64,000 nt of DNA from Myxococcales bacterium (lineage in GTDB: Bacteria > Myxococcota_A > Polyangia > Nannocystales > Nannocystaceae), in the NCBI GenBank assembly GCA_020633315.1, contig JACKDV010000020.1:1-64000 (forward strand), given 5' to 3'. Positions 20,877 through 28,366 of this stretch are shown here, one piece after another; position 1 is the first letter of the stretch, and each line of letters opens with the position of its first letter. The notes under the pieces are model-generated. The model searched no databases. It saw nothing but the letters and a program-made list of their open reading frames with translations, and was not told where the DNA came from. The translations under genes were made by a program, and so were the position numbers.

Positions 20877-22181
20877 TCAGTAGCCGATGAGGCCCACCGC
20901 GGTCTCGGGGATCGCCACCGCGTCGCCCAGCTCGGTGAGCGCCCCGTCGTCCTCCACCACGAAGGTCGCGATCTCGTCGGCGCGAGCATTGAGCACGTAG
21001 AGGTAGCGCTGGTCGGTGCTCACCGTCATGTCGATCGGCCCGTGCTCGTCGCCGAAGTCGTAGGCCACGCCGCCGCCGGGGAACAGGGCCAGCTCGCGCG
21101 AAGCCGCCAGGTCGTAGCCCGACAGGGTGTTCGAGGCGGTGTTGGTGGTGTAGGCGAAGCGGTCGTCCACGATCTGCACCCAGCAGGCGCCGGTCTGGCC
21201 GTTGGGCACCGACGCGCTGAAGGTCCACAGGCCGCCGCCGTCCGCCACCCGGTACGACGAGCTCGCCGAGGCGCCCGGGTTGGCGCCGCCTCCGAAGGCC
21301 TCGCTCACCACGAACGAGCCGTCGGCCGCGAACTGGAAGCCGAAGGGGGTCTGCCCCGAGGAGGGGTTGACCACGGGCTCGCCCAGGCTGCCGTCCTCCT
21401 CGACCGCGTAGGTGAGGATCTGATCGGTGGCGCGCTCGGTCACCACCAGCACGTCGCCCTGCGGCGACAGCCCCACCTGCGCGGGCGCGGGCGCCTCGTG
21501 GCCGCTGAGCGGGCGGGCGGCCCCGGCGATCGGGGTCATCATGCCCTCGTCGAGCGAGAAGCCCATCACCGAGCCCGCGCCGTCGGCATTGAGCACGTAG
21601 AGCCGGCCGTCGCCCACGCTGAGGCTGGTGGGGCGCGTGCCCTCGGTGCTCACGATGTCGACCAGCGCGAGGTGATCGTCGTAGATGCGCAGCGACGAGA
21701 CCGTGTCGTCGCCGGGATTGACCACGTACAGCAGGTCGTCCGCGATCGCGAGAGCGCTCTGCGAGCCCAGCCCGCCGCCGGTCCCCATGCCGCCGGTGAG
21801 GAACGAGCCCAGCGACACCAGCCGCCCGTCGGCCTCGCGGGTGAAGGCCACCACCTCGTTGAGCCCCTCGGCGTTGGCGATGGTCAGCACCAGGCCCGTC
21901 TGCTCCACCTCGTCGCCGGTGTCCTCCGGCTCGGGCTCGGGCTCGGGCTCGTCACCGCCGTCCGAGCTGCCGTCGTCGGCGGGCGCGGTGTCGTTGGAAT
22001 CGTCGGCGCCCGTCGTGGCGTCCTGGTCGTCGGCGTCGTCACCCGACTCGTCGTCGGCAGCCTCGGAATCGGCCTCGAGATCCCCGCTGGGCTCGTCGAC
22101 GTCACCGCAGGCGGCGGCCAGGCAGAGGGCGGAAAGGACGGCGAATCGGCGCACAGCGCCGCTGGTGCTCACACGCATCAT
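20877..22181 (-). CDS. Beta-propeller (lactonase-like) lipoprotein
   Basis: 434 residues. Lipobox LAAAC (Cys25) is followed by an extremely acidic Asp/Glu/Ser linker to about residue 95. The rest is a propeller of repeated strand sets: LYVVNPGDDTVSSLRIYDD, RLYVLNADGAGSVMGFSLDEG, VLVVTERATDQILTYAVEEDG, FAYTTNTASNTLSGYDL and YLYVLNARADEIATFVVEDDG, resembling the 7-bladed lactonase/YncE group. Lactonase activity cannot be claimed; in many relatives the fold only binds. The ATGATG start at 22181 has a GGGAGA site upstream, and a 7-bp-stem inverted repeat lies at 22208-22230. Confidence 0.85.
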   Translation of the reverse strand: MMRVSTSGAVRRFAVLSALCLAAACGDVDEPSGDLEADSEAADDESGDDADDQDATTGADDSNDTAPADDGSSDGGDEPEPEPEPEDTGDEVEQTGLVLTIANAEGLNEVVAFTREADGRLVSLGSFLTGGMGTGGGLGSQSALAIADDLLYVVNPGDDTVSSLRIYDDHLALVDIVSTEGTRPTSLSVGDGRLYVLNADGAGSVMGFSLDEGMMTPIAGAARPLSGHEAPAPAQVGLSPQGDVLVVTERATDQILTYAVEEDGSLGEPVVNPSSGQTPFGFQFAADGSFVVSEAFGGGANPGASASSSYRVADGGGLWTFSASVPNGQTGACWVQIVDDRFAYTTNTASNTLSGYDLAASRELALFPGGGVAYDFGDEHGPIDMTVSTDQRYLYVLNARADEIATFVVEDDGALTELGDAVAIPETAVGLIGY

Positions 22182-22207
22182 GGCTTTTTCATCTCCCCGA
22201 GCGCTCC

Positions 22208-22230
22208 GCAACCCGAACCGAAAGGGTTGC
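22208..22230. promoter_or_regulatory. Inverted repeat upstream of the beta-propeller lipoprotein
   Basis: GCAACCC and GGGTTGC separated by nine bases, 27 bp ahead of the minus-strand start at 22181. It could be an operator or a leader hairpin. No -10 hexamer of the TANNNT type is obvious here. Confidence 0.4.
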
Positions 22231-22406
22231 TCCGCGTCGTGCGTGAGGGGTACGCGAGGGTGCTCGGGGCGGTTACAGCAGCCGCGGTCGATTTTCTGGC
22301 ACAGGCCCCTGGGCGGTGTGGGGCCGCGATCCGAGGCGGCATCGGCTGCGACGCGAGGCTCGTGTCCGCCGCGGCTCGGGATCGACCGTCGACGAGCGAC
22401 CTCGCC

Positions 22407-23135
22407 TCACTCGCCCGAGGGCTCGCCCAGGTAGACCGCGAGGTAGCGGCGGAGCATCAGCTTGGTCTCGGCCACGATCGCCTCGCCGCGCCCGAAGGAT
22501 TCCTCGCGCACGAGCACCAGCATCATCGCGGCCACGGTGTTGACGAGCATGGTGGCCACCACCCGTCGCGGCTCGTCGGAGAGCTGGGGCACCCAGCCGG
22601 CGAAGAGCATGGCCGTCGCCTCCACCAGCTCGCGCAGCAGCGCCTGGTCGGCCTCGGCGTACTCGCCGTACAGCTCGAGGTTTCGCCACACCGCCTGCAT
22701 CACCACGCTGTCGCGATGCAGCGCCACGAAGCCGTCGATGAAGCGAGCGAGCAGCTGGTCCCAGGGCTGCGCCAACGGCTCGGGGCCGAGCAGCTCCGCG
22801 TAGCTGCGCCGCGACAGCTCCATGCAGCGCCGCGCCACCTCGCGGAACACCGCGCGCTTGTTGGGGAAGAACTGGTACACCGAGCCGATCGAGGTGCCCG
22901 CCCGCGCGGCGATGCCCTCCATGGTGGTGTCGGCGAATCCGAAGCGGGCGAAGGACTCGGCCGCCGCCGTCACGATGGACTCGAAGCGGCGCTGGCTGCG
23001 CTCCTGGGTGGGTCGGCGACGGGCCGGGGCCGGGGTCGCCCTTGCCCGGGCCTTCTCGGGGGCCCGGATCGTCGCGCTCTTGCCCGCTGCGGCCCCCTTG
23101 CCCTTCCCCGCGCCCTTGGAGCCCGCCTTCGCCAC
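22407..23135 (-). CDS. TetR-family repressor, divergent from a cytochrome P450
   Basis: 242 residues from GTG 23135. A basic Ala/Lys-rich tail (1-42) precedes the TetR HTH: IVTAAAESFARFGFADTTMEGIAARAGTSIG (about 53-83) and YQFFPNKRAVF. The C-terminal helical ligand domain is unlike any subgroup I can name. GTG 23135 is chosen because a -35 (TTGACG, 23173-23168) and a -10 (CATATT, 23149-23144) place the transcript start at this codon, with operator 1 between them. ATG 23162 and TTG/ATG farther upstream would lie inside the operator. Likely represses itself and the P450. Confidence 0.85.
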   Translation of the reverse strand: MAKAGSKGAGKGKGAAAGKSATIRAPEKARARATPAPARRRPTQERSQRRFESIVTAAAESFARFGFADTTMEGIAARAGTSIGSVYQFFPNKRAVFREVARRCMELSRRSYAELLGPEPLAQPWDQLLARFIDGFVALHRDSVVMQAVWRNLELYGEYAEADQALLRELVEATAMLFAGWVPQLSDEPRRVVATMLVNTVAAMMLVLVREESFGRGEAIVAETKLMLRRYLAVYLGEPSGE

Positions 23136-23190
23136 CTCGACAAAATATGAGGCACGCCTCATGTTACCGTCAAACATGAGGACGGCCTCA
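23135..23190. promoter_or_regulatory. Divergent TetR/P450 control region with two matching operators
   Basis: Operator 1: ATGAGGC-AC-GCCTCAT (23147-23162). Operator 2: TGAGG-ACGG-CCTCA (23177-23190). Both fit TGAGGNNNNCCTCA and their centres are 29 bp apart. Operator 1 sits between the -35 and -10 of the repressor gene and just upstream of the P450 -10 (TACCGT, 23165-23170). Operator 2 overlaps the P450 start codon at 23176. The layout fits repression of both genes by the TetR protein. Confidence 0.75.
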
Positions 23191-24579
23191 CATTATCCTC
23201 ACCGCCTCGCCTCCGCCTCTGCGACCCGTGATGGTCTGCCCCCCGGCCCGCGGGGCGTGCCCCTGCTCGGCAGCATCCGGCTGCTCCGCGATCCGCTGCG
23301 CTCGCTGAGCGAGGCTCGCGATCGCTACGGCGACGTGGCCTGCTTTCGGGTGGGCCCCATCCGCTTCGTGTCGGTGGCCGATCCGGCGCTGGCCCAGCAG
23401 GTGCTGGTCCGCAACCATCACGGCTACGTCAAGAGCCCCAGCTACGAGGGGCTGGCCCTGGTGCTCGGCCGCGGCCTGGTCACCAGCGACGGCGCGCACT
23501 GGCGACGCCAACGCAAGCTCGCCCAGCCCGCGTTCCATCGCCAGCGCCTGGCCCTGCTCGCCGACACCATGGCCCAGTGCGTGCGCGAGCTCCTCGACGA
23601 CTGGGAGGCCCGCTCCGACCTGCGGGTCGACGTGCACGAGGAGATGATGCAGCTGACCCTGCGGATCGTGGGTCGCACCCTGTTCGGCACCGACCTGGGC
23701 TCCGACCTCGGCGACCTCGGCCCGGCCATCACCACCTGCCTGCACAAGGCCAACCAGTACGCCGAGTCGCTGATCAAGGTGCCGCTGTGGGTGCCCACGC
23801 CCTCCAACCTGCGCTTCGCTCGGGCCAAGCGTCGGCTCGACGCGATCGTGCACGAGATCATCGAGCGTCGCCGCGCCGACGACCAGCCCCGCGACGACGT
23901 GCTCGGCATGCTGATGTCCGCGGTCGACGAGGACGGCCAGGGCGGCATGACCGACCAGCAATTGCGCGACGAGGTGATGACCCTGTTCATGGCGGGGCAC
24001 GAGACCATCGCCAACGCCATGAGCTGGGCGTTCCTGCTGCTGCACCAGCACCCCGAGGTGGCCCAGCGGGTGCGGGCCGAGGTCCGGGCCGTGCTCGGCG
24101 GGCGGGCCCCCGGCTTCGAGGACCTGCCGCGCCTGCCCTACGCGGGCCAGGTGCTCGACGAGGTGCTGCGCCTGTACCCGCCCGCGTGGATCGTGGAGCG
24201 CCAGGCCGTGGTCGCCGATCGCCTGGGACCGTGGGACATCCCCGCGGGCACCATCGTGGCCGTGTCGCCGTGGGTGATGCACCACCACCCCGGTCTGTGG
24301 GAGGACCCCGAGCGCTTCTCCCCCGAGCGCTTCTCTCCCGAGCGCGTCGAGGGCCGGCCCAAGCACGCCTACCTGCCCTTCGGAGCGGGCCCGCGGGTGT
24401 GCATCGGCAACAACTTCGCGCTGATGGAGGCCAAGATCATCCTCACCATGGTGCTGCCGCGCTTCTCGGTGGAGGTGAGCGATCCCGACGCGGTGCAGCT
24501 CGATCCCCGGGTCACGCTGCGCCCCCGCGACGGCATGCCGGGGCGCCTGCGGCCGGTGACCGACCCGCCCTCGGCCTGA
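23176..24579 (+). CDS. Cytochrome P450
   Basis: 467 residues, soluble bacterial type. LPPGPRGVPLLGSI opens the fold; AGHETIANAMSW (about 272) is the oxygen-binding I-helix; EVLRLYPP holds the ExxR pair (near 329-332); FGAGPRVCIGNNFALMEAKI is the haem loop with Cys near 409 as the iron ligand. It is a mono-oxygenase needing ferredoxin and reductase partners not found here. The overall look is of the fatty-acid/CYP102-like class with YPPAWIVERQAV. Start ATG 23176 lies 5 nt after TACCGT. Probably induced when a small molecule lifts the TetR repressor. Confidence 0.93.
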   Translation: MRTASHYPHRLASASATRDGLPPGPRGVPLLGSIRLLRDPLRSLSEARDRYGDVACFRVGPIRFVSVADPALAQQVLVRNHHGYVKSPSYEGLALVLGRGLVTSDGAHWRRQRKLAQPAFHRQRLALLADTMAQCVRELLDDWEARSDLRVDVHEEMMQLTLRIVGRTLFGTDLGSDLGDLGPAITTCLHKANQYAESLIKVPLWVPTPSNLRFARAKRRLDAIVHEIIERRRADDQPRDDVLGMLMSAVDEDGQGGMTDQQLRDEVMTLFMAGHETIANAMSWAFLLLHQHPEVAQRVRAEVRAVLGGRAPGFEDLPRLPYAGQVLDEVLRLYPPAWIVERQAVVADRLGPWDIPAGTIVAVSPWVMHHHPGLWEDPERFSPERFSPERVEGRPKHAYLPFGAGPRVCIGNNFALMEAKIILTMVLPRFSVEVSDPDAVQLDPRVTLRPRDGMPGRLRPVTDPPSA

Positions 24580-24602
24580 GCGGGAGCGGGAGCGGGAGCG
24601 GG
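24578..24602. repeat. Hexanucleotide microsatellite (about four GAGCGG units)
   Basis: Starts at the P450 stop codon and ends just before the TACGCT hexamer of the next gene. Copy-number change would alter spacing ahead of that promoter. Confidence 0.7.
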
Positions 24603-24625
24603 CGGTGGTACGCTTCGCCGCCGCC

Positions 24626-25477
24626 ATGGAATCGACGCCCTTGCTCGTCACCACCGAGCTGGTCGCCCGCATCGAGCGGGCCGAGTGCTCCCTGCTGCGG
24701 GCCTGTGCCGTCTCCTCGGAGCGTCGCAATCCCGCCCTCGACCCGTTCGTGCGGCCGATCGCCGGCGGCGTGGCGATCCACGCGGGCGCCGACTCGCCGC
24801 TGAGCAAGCTCGCCGGGCTCGGCCTGTGCGGATCCGTGGACGACGACGAGCTCGCGGCCATCGAGGCCGTCTTCGATGCGCGCCAGACCCCGCTGCAGGT
24901 GGAGCTTGCGTCGCTGGCCGAGCTCGAGCTCGCCGCCCGCCTCACCCGTCGCGGCTACGCGCTGGTGGGCTTCGAGGACGTGCTCGGTCGCCCACTGTCG
25001 GCCGACGAGGAGTGGAGCGAGGTGGAGGGCGTGGAGGTCTCGCCCAGCCCCGAGCCCGAGCTCGCGCGGTGGCTCGACGTGGTGGTCACCGGCTTCGTGC
25101 ACCCCGACACCCAGGGCCAGGCCGCGGCCGAGGAGCTCCCCCGCGAGGCGCTCGAGCAGGTCATCGGCGACACCGCCTCGGCCGAGGGCTTCTCTCGCTA
25201 CCTCGCGCGTCGCGGCCCCGAGGTGGCCGGCGGGGCCAGCCTGCGCCGCAGCGAGGGCATCGCCCTGCTCTGCGGCGCGTCCACCCTGCCCATCCACCGC
25301 CGCCACGGGGTCCAGACCGCCCTGCTGAGCGCCCGCCTGGCCGATGCCGCCCGCAGCGGCTGCGAGCTGGCCGTGATCACCACCCTGCCGGGCTCGCGCT
25401 CACAGAACAACGCGCGACGCCGCGGCTTCTCGCTGCTCTACACCCGTGCGGTGCTCCGCCGCGACGTGGGCGGCTGA
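24626..25477 (+). CDS. GNAT-family N-acetyltransferase
   Basis: 283 residues. The N-terminal half is variable. The C-terminal half reads as a GNAT core: VVVTGFVH, GGASLRRSEGIALLCGASTLPIHRRHGVQTALLSARLADAARSGCELAVITT, where HRRHGVQTALL is the acetyl-CoA pyrophosphate loop (motif A), then NNARRRGFSLLYTRAVL. It should transfer an acyl group to an amine; substrate not predictable. ATG 24626 lies 11 nt after TACGCT (24609-24614); the earlier GTG at 24605 would precede the -10 and is rejected. Confidence 0.82.
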   Translation: MESTPLLVTTELVARIERAECSLLRACAVSSERRNPALDPFVRPIAGGVAIHAGADSPLSKLAGLGLCGSVDDDELAAIEAVFDARQTPLQVELASLAELELAARLTRRGYALVGFEDVLGRPLSADEEWSEVEGVEVSPSPEPELARWLDVVVTGFVHPDTQGQAAAEELPREALEQVIGDTASAEGFSRYLARRGPEVAGGASLRRSEGIALLCGASTLPIHRRHGVQTALLSARLADAARSGCELAVITTLPGSRSQNNARRRGFSLLYTRAVLRRDVGG

Positions 25478-25509
25478 CGGTGGCGCGGCTCGTCGCTCAT
25501 CGGCCTCCG

Positions 25510-25527
25510 CGCTCGTGGTGACGAGCG
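25510..25527. terminator. Bidirectional hairpin between the GNAT gene and the EAD-protease gene
   Basis: CGCTCGT-GGTG-ACGAGCG, a 7-bp perfect stem with a 4-nt loop, between two convergent genes. It also marks the edge where the lower-GC accessory island begins. Confidence 0.5.
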
Positions 25528-25537
25528 GCCGCCGTCG

Positions 25538-26701
25538 TCAAGGAGGCGGCGCGACGAGCATGTCACGGACCTCCTGGGGCATCGCAGCTCGAATCGCTGC
25601 GAGCGGAATGCCTCGATTGCTCAGCACGAGGCCCTTGACCGCGGGGTTGATCTGCCCTCGGTTGTGGTGCAGCGCGACGGCGTGGAGGTCGGGCCCGAAG
25701 ACCGGAGATCCAGACGAGCCCTTCTTGGTGCTGGGCTTGTACCGAATCCGTGTACCGTTGGCGTTGAGCCCATCGAAGCCCGGGGTGGCGAAGGCGATCT
25801 TCAGCGGCTGCTGATGTGGTGGGTCTCCTTCGAGCTCGGGATACTGAACGATGAGGATGGGCGCCTCGGCGGGGGGAACGGGCCAGTCCCTCGACATGTC
25901 GACCCATCCCCGGGCCGTGTTCTCCTCGGACAGCGCCTCACTGCCTGGTGAGCTCGCCAGCTTGAGCAGCGCATAGTCGAGCTCGTCGGTCGCGGGCTCT
26001 CCCTCCAGCGTCTCGTCTGCCTTGCTGTGGCGTGCATATGGGATCTTCCAGCTCGGATCGATGTCGAGCCAAGGCAGACTGTCGTACGGAGGCACCTTGC
26101 CCAGCGGATCGCTTCGGTAGTCGAATCTCACCTGGAGCTTCGTCGAGGTGACCTTCTCGTGCAGGTAGTCCTCGACCACGTGATAGCAGGTGAGCACGAG
26201 ATTCTGGCCAACGAGGAAGCCGGAGCCACCACTCCCGCCACAGCGGACCTGGCACACCTGTCGCTCCGTGCGAATGAGCCAGTGGGCCAGCTTGGCGGTG
26301 TCGGTGAACGGATTGCCCTGGCTCGTGAGCTGCTGGAGCCCGTCTCGCCCCAAGGCCGTGTCGTGACCTTCGGGGGAGACGGACCATCCCTCGCGAGCAG
26401 AGAAGCGCAGCACGAGGGCACGGAGATCGTCACGCCAAGGCCGCTGCACCGCCGCCGTTGCCAGCAGTCGGTCGAGACGCCCGTGCCGATTGGCCGCCAG
26501 GACCACGTCGAACGCGATGGCGCTCCACCCTCCTGGATGGCCCCAATTGATGTTGTTCACGATCTCGGGCACGGATTCCCGGACGAGCCGTACGGAAGTG
26601 AATGGATCGAATGCCTCCACGAGCTTCTTGCAGATCCAGGCATTCTCCTCACCAGCGAGCTCGATGTATCCCACGAAGGACTCCTGCTTCGACGATATCA
26701 T
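25538..26701 (-). CDS. Trypsin-like serine protease with N-terminal effector-associated domain (EAD)
   Basis: 387 residues, no signal peptide, so cytosolic. Residues about 13-98 (KKLVEAFDPFTSVRLV, AFDVVLAANRHGRLDRLLATA, DDLRALV) match an EAD, a small helical adaptor domain described in bacterial conflict systems. A linker with GLQQLTSQGNPFTDTAKLAHWL and RQVCQV, usual in such proteins, leads to an S1 trypsin fold: VLTCYHVV (His174), ELDYALLKL (Asp242), GSSGSPVF (Ser330). The triad is complete, so it should be active. It is last in the putative operon after the kinase, second protease and beta-rich protein. EADs pair with like EADs, so its partner may be the adaptor at 31926-32468. Confidence 0.88.
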   Translation of the reverse strand: MISSKQESFVGYIELAGEENAWICKKLVEAFDPFTSVRLVRESVPEIVNNINWGHPGGWSAIAFDVVLAANRHGRLDRLLATAAVQRPWRDDLRALVLRFSAREGWSVSPEGHDTALGRDGLQQLTSQGNPFTDTAKLAHWLIRTERQVCQVRCGGSGGSGFLVGQNLVLTCYHVVEDYLHEKVTSTKLQVRFDYRSDPLGKVPPYDSLPWLDIDPSWKIPYARHSKADETLEGEPATDELDYALLKLASSPGSEALSEENTARGWVDMSRDWPVPPAEAPILIVQYPELEGDPPHQQPLKIAFATPGFDGLNANGTRIRYKPSTKKGSSGSPVFGPDLHAVALHHNRGQINPAVKGLVLSNRGIPLAAIRAAMPQEVRDMLVAPPP

Positions 26702-26812
26702 GCCACATCGAGCCCCGACCGGGCAGCGATGCGACCTTCCTCGGATCCGAGTAGCGCCGCGACCCCATGGGGTCGCGGCGCAGGGCAGTCGAGCACTCGA
26801 TGCTCACCGACC

Positions 26813-27160
26813 TCATCGTCGCAAGACGACGATCTTCAGCTTCACCGGGGGAGCATCCTCGTTCGAGAGGAGCCACTCCTCGGACCCCGAAGAGGGATAG
26901 GAAGCCCGGATGACGAGATCCGCGTCTTCCACCGTCAGGTCGAGGTTGCCATTGCCTTCCACGATGCTCGGCTCCCAGTTCGCCCCATCCTCTACGGTGA
27001 CCACCAGCGCACCCGCGCTCGATGACTCACTCGCCACCTCGTCGATGGACGCGGAGCCATAGCGAACCGCCGTGTTCTGGATGAACGACAGATCGACGTC
27101 TCCGTCGCTCTCGGTGGCAACCAGGCTGCCCTGATAGCTGATCTCGGTCGTGATGCTCAT
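26813..27160 (-). CDS. Small beta-rich protein encoded between two proteases
   Basis: 115 residues, mainly predicted beta strands separated by acidic turns (ITTEISYQGSLVATESDG, GALVVTVEDGANWEP, LDLTVEDADLVIRASY) and ending VKLKIVVLRR. No Cys, no signal peptide. I do not recognise it. ATG 27160 has a GGAAG ribosome site. Its place between two trypsin-like protease genes recalls the small trypsin-co-occurring (Trypco) proteins, but the sequence does not match what I remember of those. It could be an inhibitor, a cofactor or the protease substrate. Confidence 0.7.
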   Translation of the reverse strand: MSITTEISYQGSLVATESDGDVDLSFIQNTAVRYGSASIDEVASESSSAGALVVTVEDGANWEPSIVEGNGNLDLTVEDADLVIRASYPSSGSEEWLLSNEDAPPVKLKIVVLRR

Positions 27161-27221
27161 CTTTGGTTCTTCCCCTCTTTCGGACATCGTCTGCATTGGA
27201 ATTGGACTCTCATTCGGATAC

Positions 27222-28292
27222 TCACACCAAGGAGATCGAGAGCACGCCGCGAAGGGCCACGACATTGACGAAGGCGCTCCGGGGTGGCTTGCCACAGTCG
27301 TCTTGGGCCAGCTCTAGGATCTCGGAGAGCGCGGCCTCGCGATCGGCAGCGGGCGGCTCGAGTGCCCTCGACGCCTCGAGGCCACTCCGCCGAGAGCGAA
27401 GGACGGCACCCTGGGCCTCGCCGAAGACGCGATCGAGGCCCTCGGCGAGCGGCGTCGGATTGCCCCAGACATCGGTGAGCAGGTGCCGCTCACCTAGCTC
27501 CTCGCGGATCCAAGGACCGGGGGACTTGGCCGACTCCAGCCCGTGGGAGCTCTTGGTGGCCAGCTCCTTGAGCTTCTCGAGGTGGGGCTTCCAGTCGTCG
27601 ACGGTCACGGCCTTGGTCCCCTGCAGGATGCCGAGGAGCCTCCCGGTCTCGGCCATGAAGACCGGGGATCCCGACAGGCAACTCCGGGGCTCGTCCATCT
27701 GGACGTTGAACCCCCGCAGCCGGCCCTGATCCGGAGGAGGCACGACCGACGTCACCACGCCGCGAAACTCTCCGCGATCACGACCACCTGGGTGGCCGAC
27801 GATCACGACCTCGTCGCCCGTCTTCACTTCGAGCTCCTCGCCGGATAGGCACAGCCCTCGGCCTTCGAGGGAGAGTCCCTTGTGTGCCTGCCGCAGTCGC
27901 CAGATCGCGAGATCTCGGTCTCGGCTGTCCTCGTAGTGCTTGATGCCCGAGATGCTCAGCTCCTGACTGCAATGGAACGGCTGCTCAATGGACTCCAGGC
28001 CCACCACGCACCGGACCTTCTTGAACATCGAGACATCCAAGAGGAAGCAGTGAGCGGAGGTCGCCATCATCAGCTCGTTCTTCGCATTGCGCAAGAGCAC
28101 ACCGGTGCAGCGGGGCGCCCGTGCCTCTCCAGAGGGCAACGACAGCGCCCTCGGCTTGCCGACCCATTGGTCGCCCAGCTCCCTCTGGAGCCGCCGAGGC
28201 TCGATTCGGCACATATGATCCGACCCATGCACGATCGCATCCTCGTCCACGATGAGGATGATGCTGTTGCCCCGGTTCCCATCCGATGCCAT
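27222..28292 (-). CDS. Second trypsin-like serine protease of the island
   Basis: 356 residues, no signal peptide. Chymotrypsin-like fold: MMATSAHCFLL (His81), SRDRDLAIWRL (Asp127), SCLSGSPVF (Ser207), with VVIVGHPGG and GILQGTKAV strands. The N-terminal 60 residues and the C-terminal 120 residues (after about 235) are not assigned; the tail is helical then ends SAFVNVVALRGVLSISLV, possibly a partner-binding strand. No EAD is evident, unlike the downstream protease. ATG 28292 has a strong AAGGAG site at proper spacing; a TTG at 28370 overlapping the kinase stop is the alternative. It lies 74 bp after the kinase gene, so co-transcription is likely. Confidence 0.85.
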   Translation of the reverse strand: MASDGNRGNSIILIVDEDAIVHGSDHMCRIEPRRLQRELGDQWVGKPRALSLPSGEARAPRCTGVLLRNAKNELMMATSAHCFLLDVSMFKKVRCVVGLESIEQPFHCSQELSISGIKHYEDSRDRDLAIWRLRQAHKGLSLEGRGLCLSGEELEVKTGDEVVIVGHPGGRDRGEFRGVVTSVVPPPDQGRLRGFNVQMDEPRSCLSGSPVFMAETGRLLGILQGTKAVTVDDWKPHLEKLKELATKSSHGLESAKSPGPWIREELGERHLLTDVWGNPTPLAEGLDRVFGEAQGAVLRSRRSGLEASRALEPPAADREAALSEILELAQDDCGKPPRSAFVNVVALRGVLSISLV

Positions 28293-28366
28293 GGCTCCTT
28301 CTCGCCCCTTCTTGGACGAGTAGTGACCCGAGCGCACCACTCCGTCACGATCTTCGTCGCGAAAGC

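Noticed and set aside
23136..23177. Longer TetR starts (ATG 23162 or 23177)
   Set aside because: They lie inside the operators and between the -35 and -10 that fit GTG 23135.
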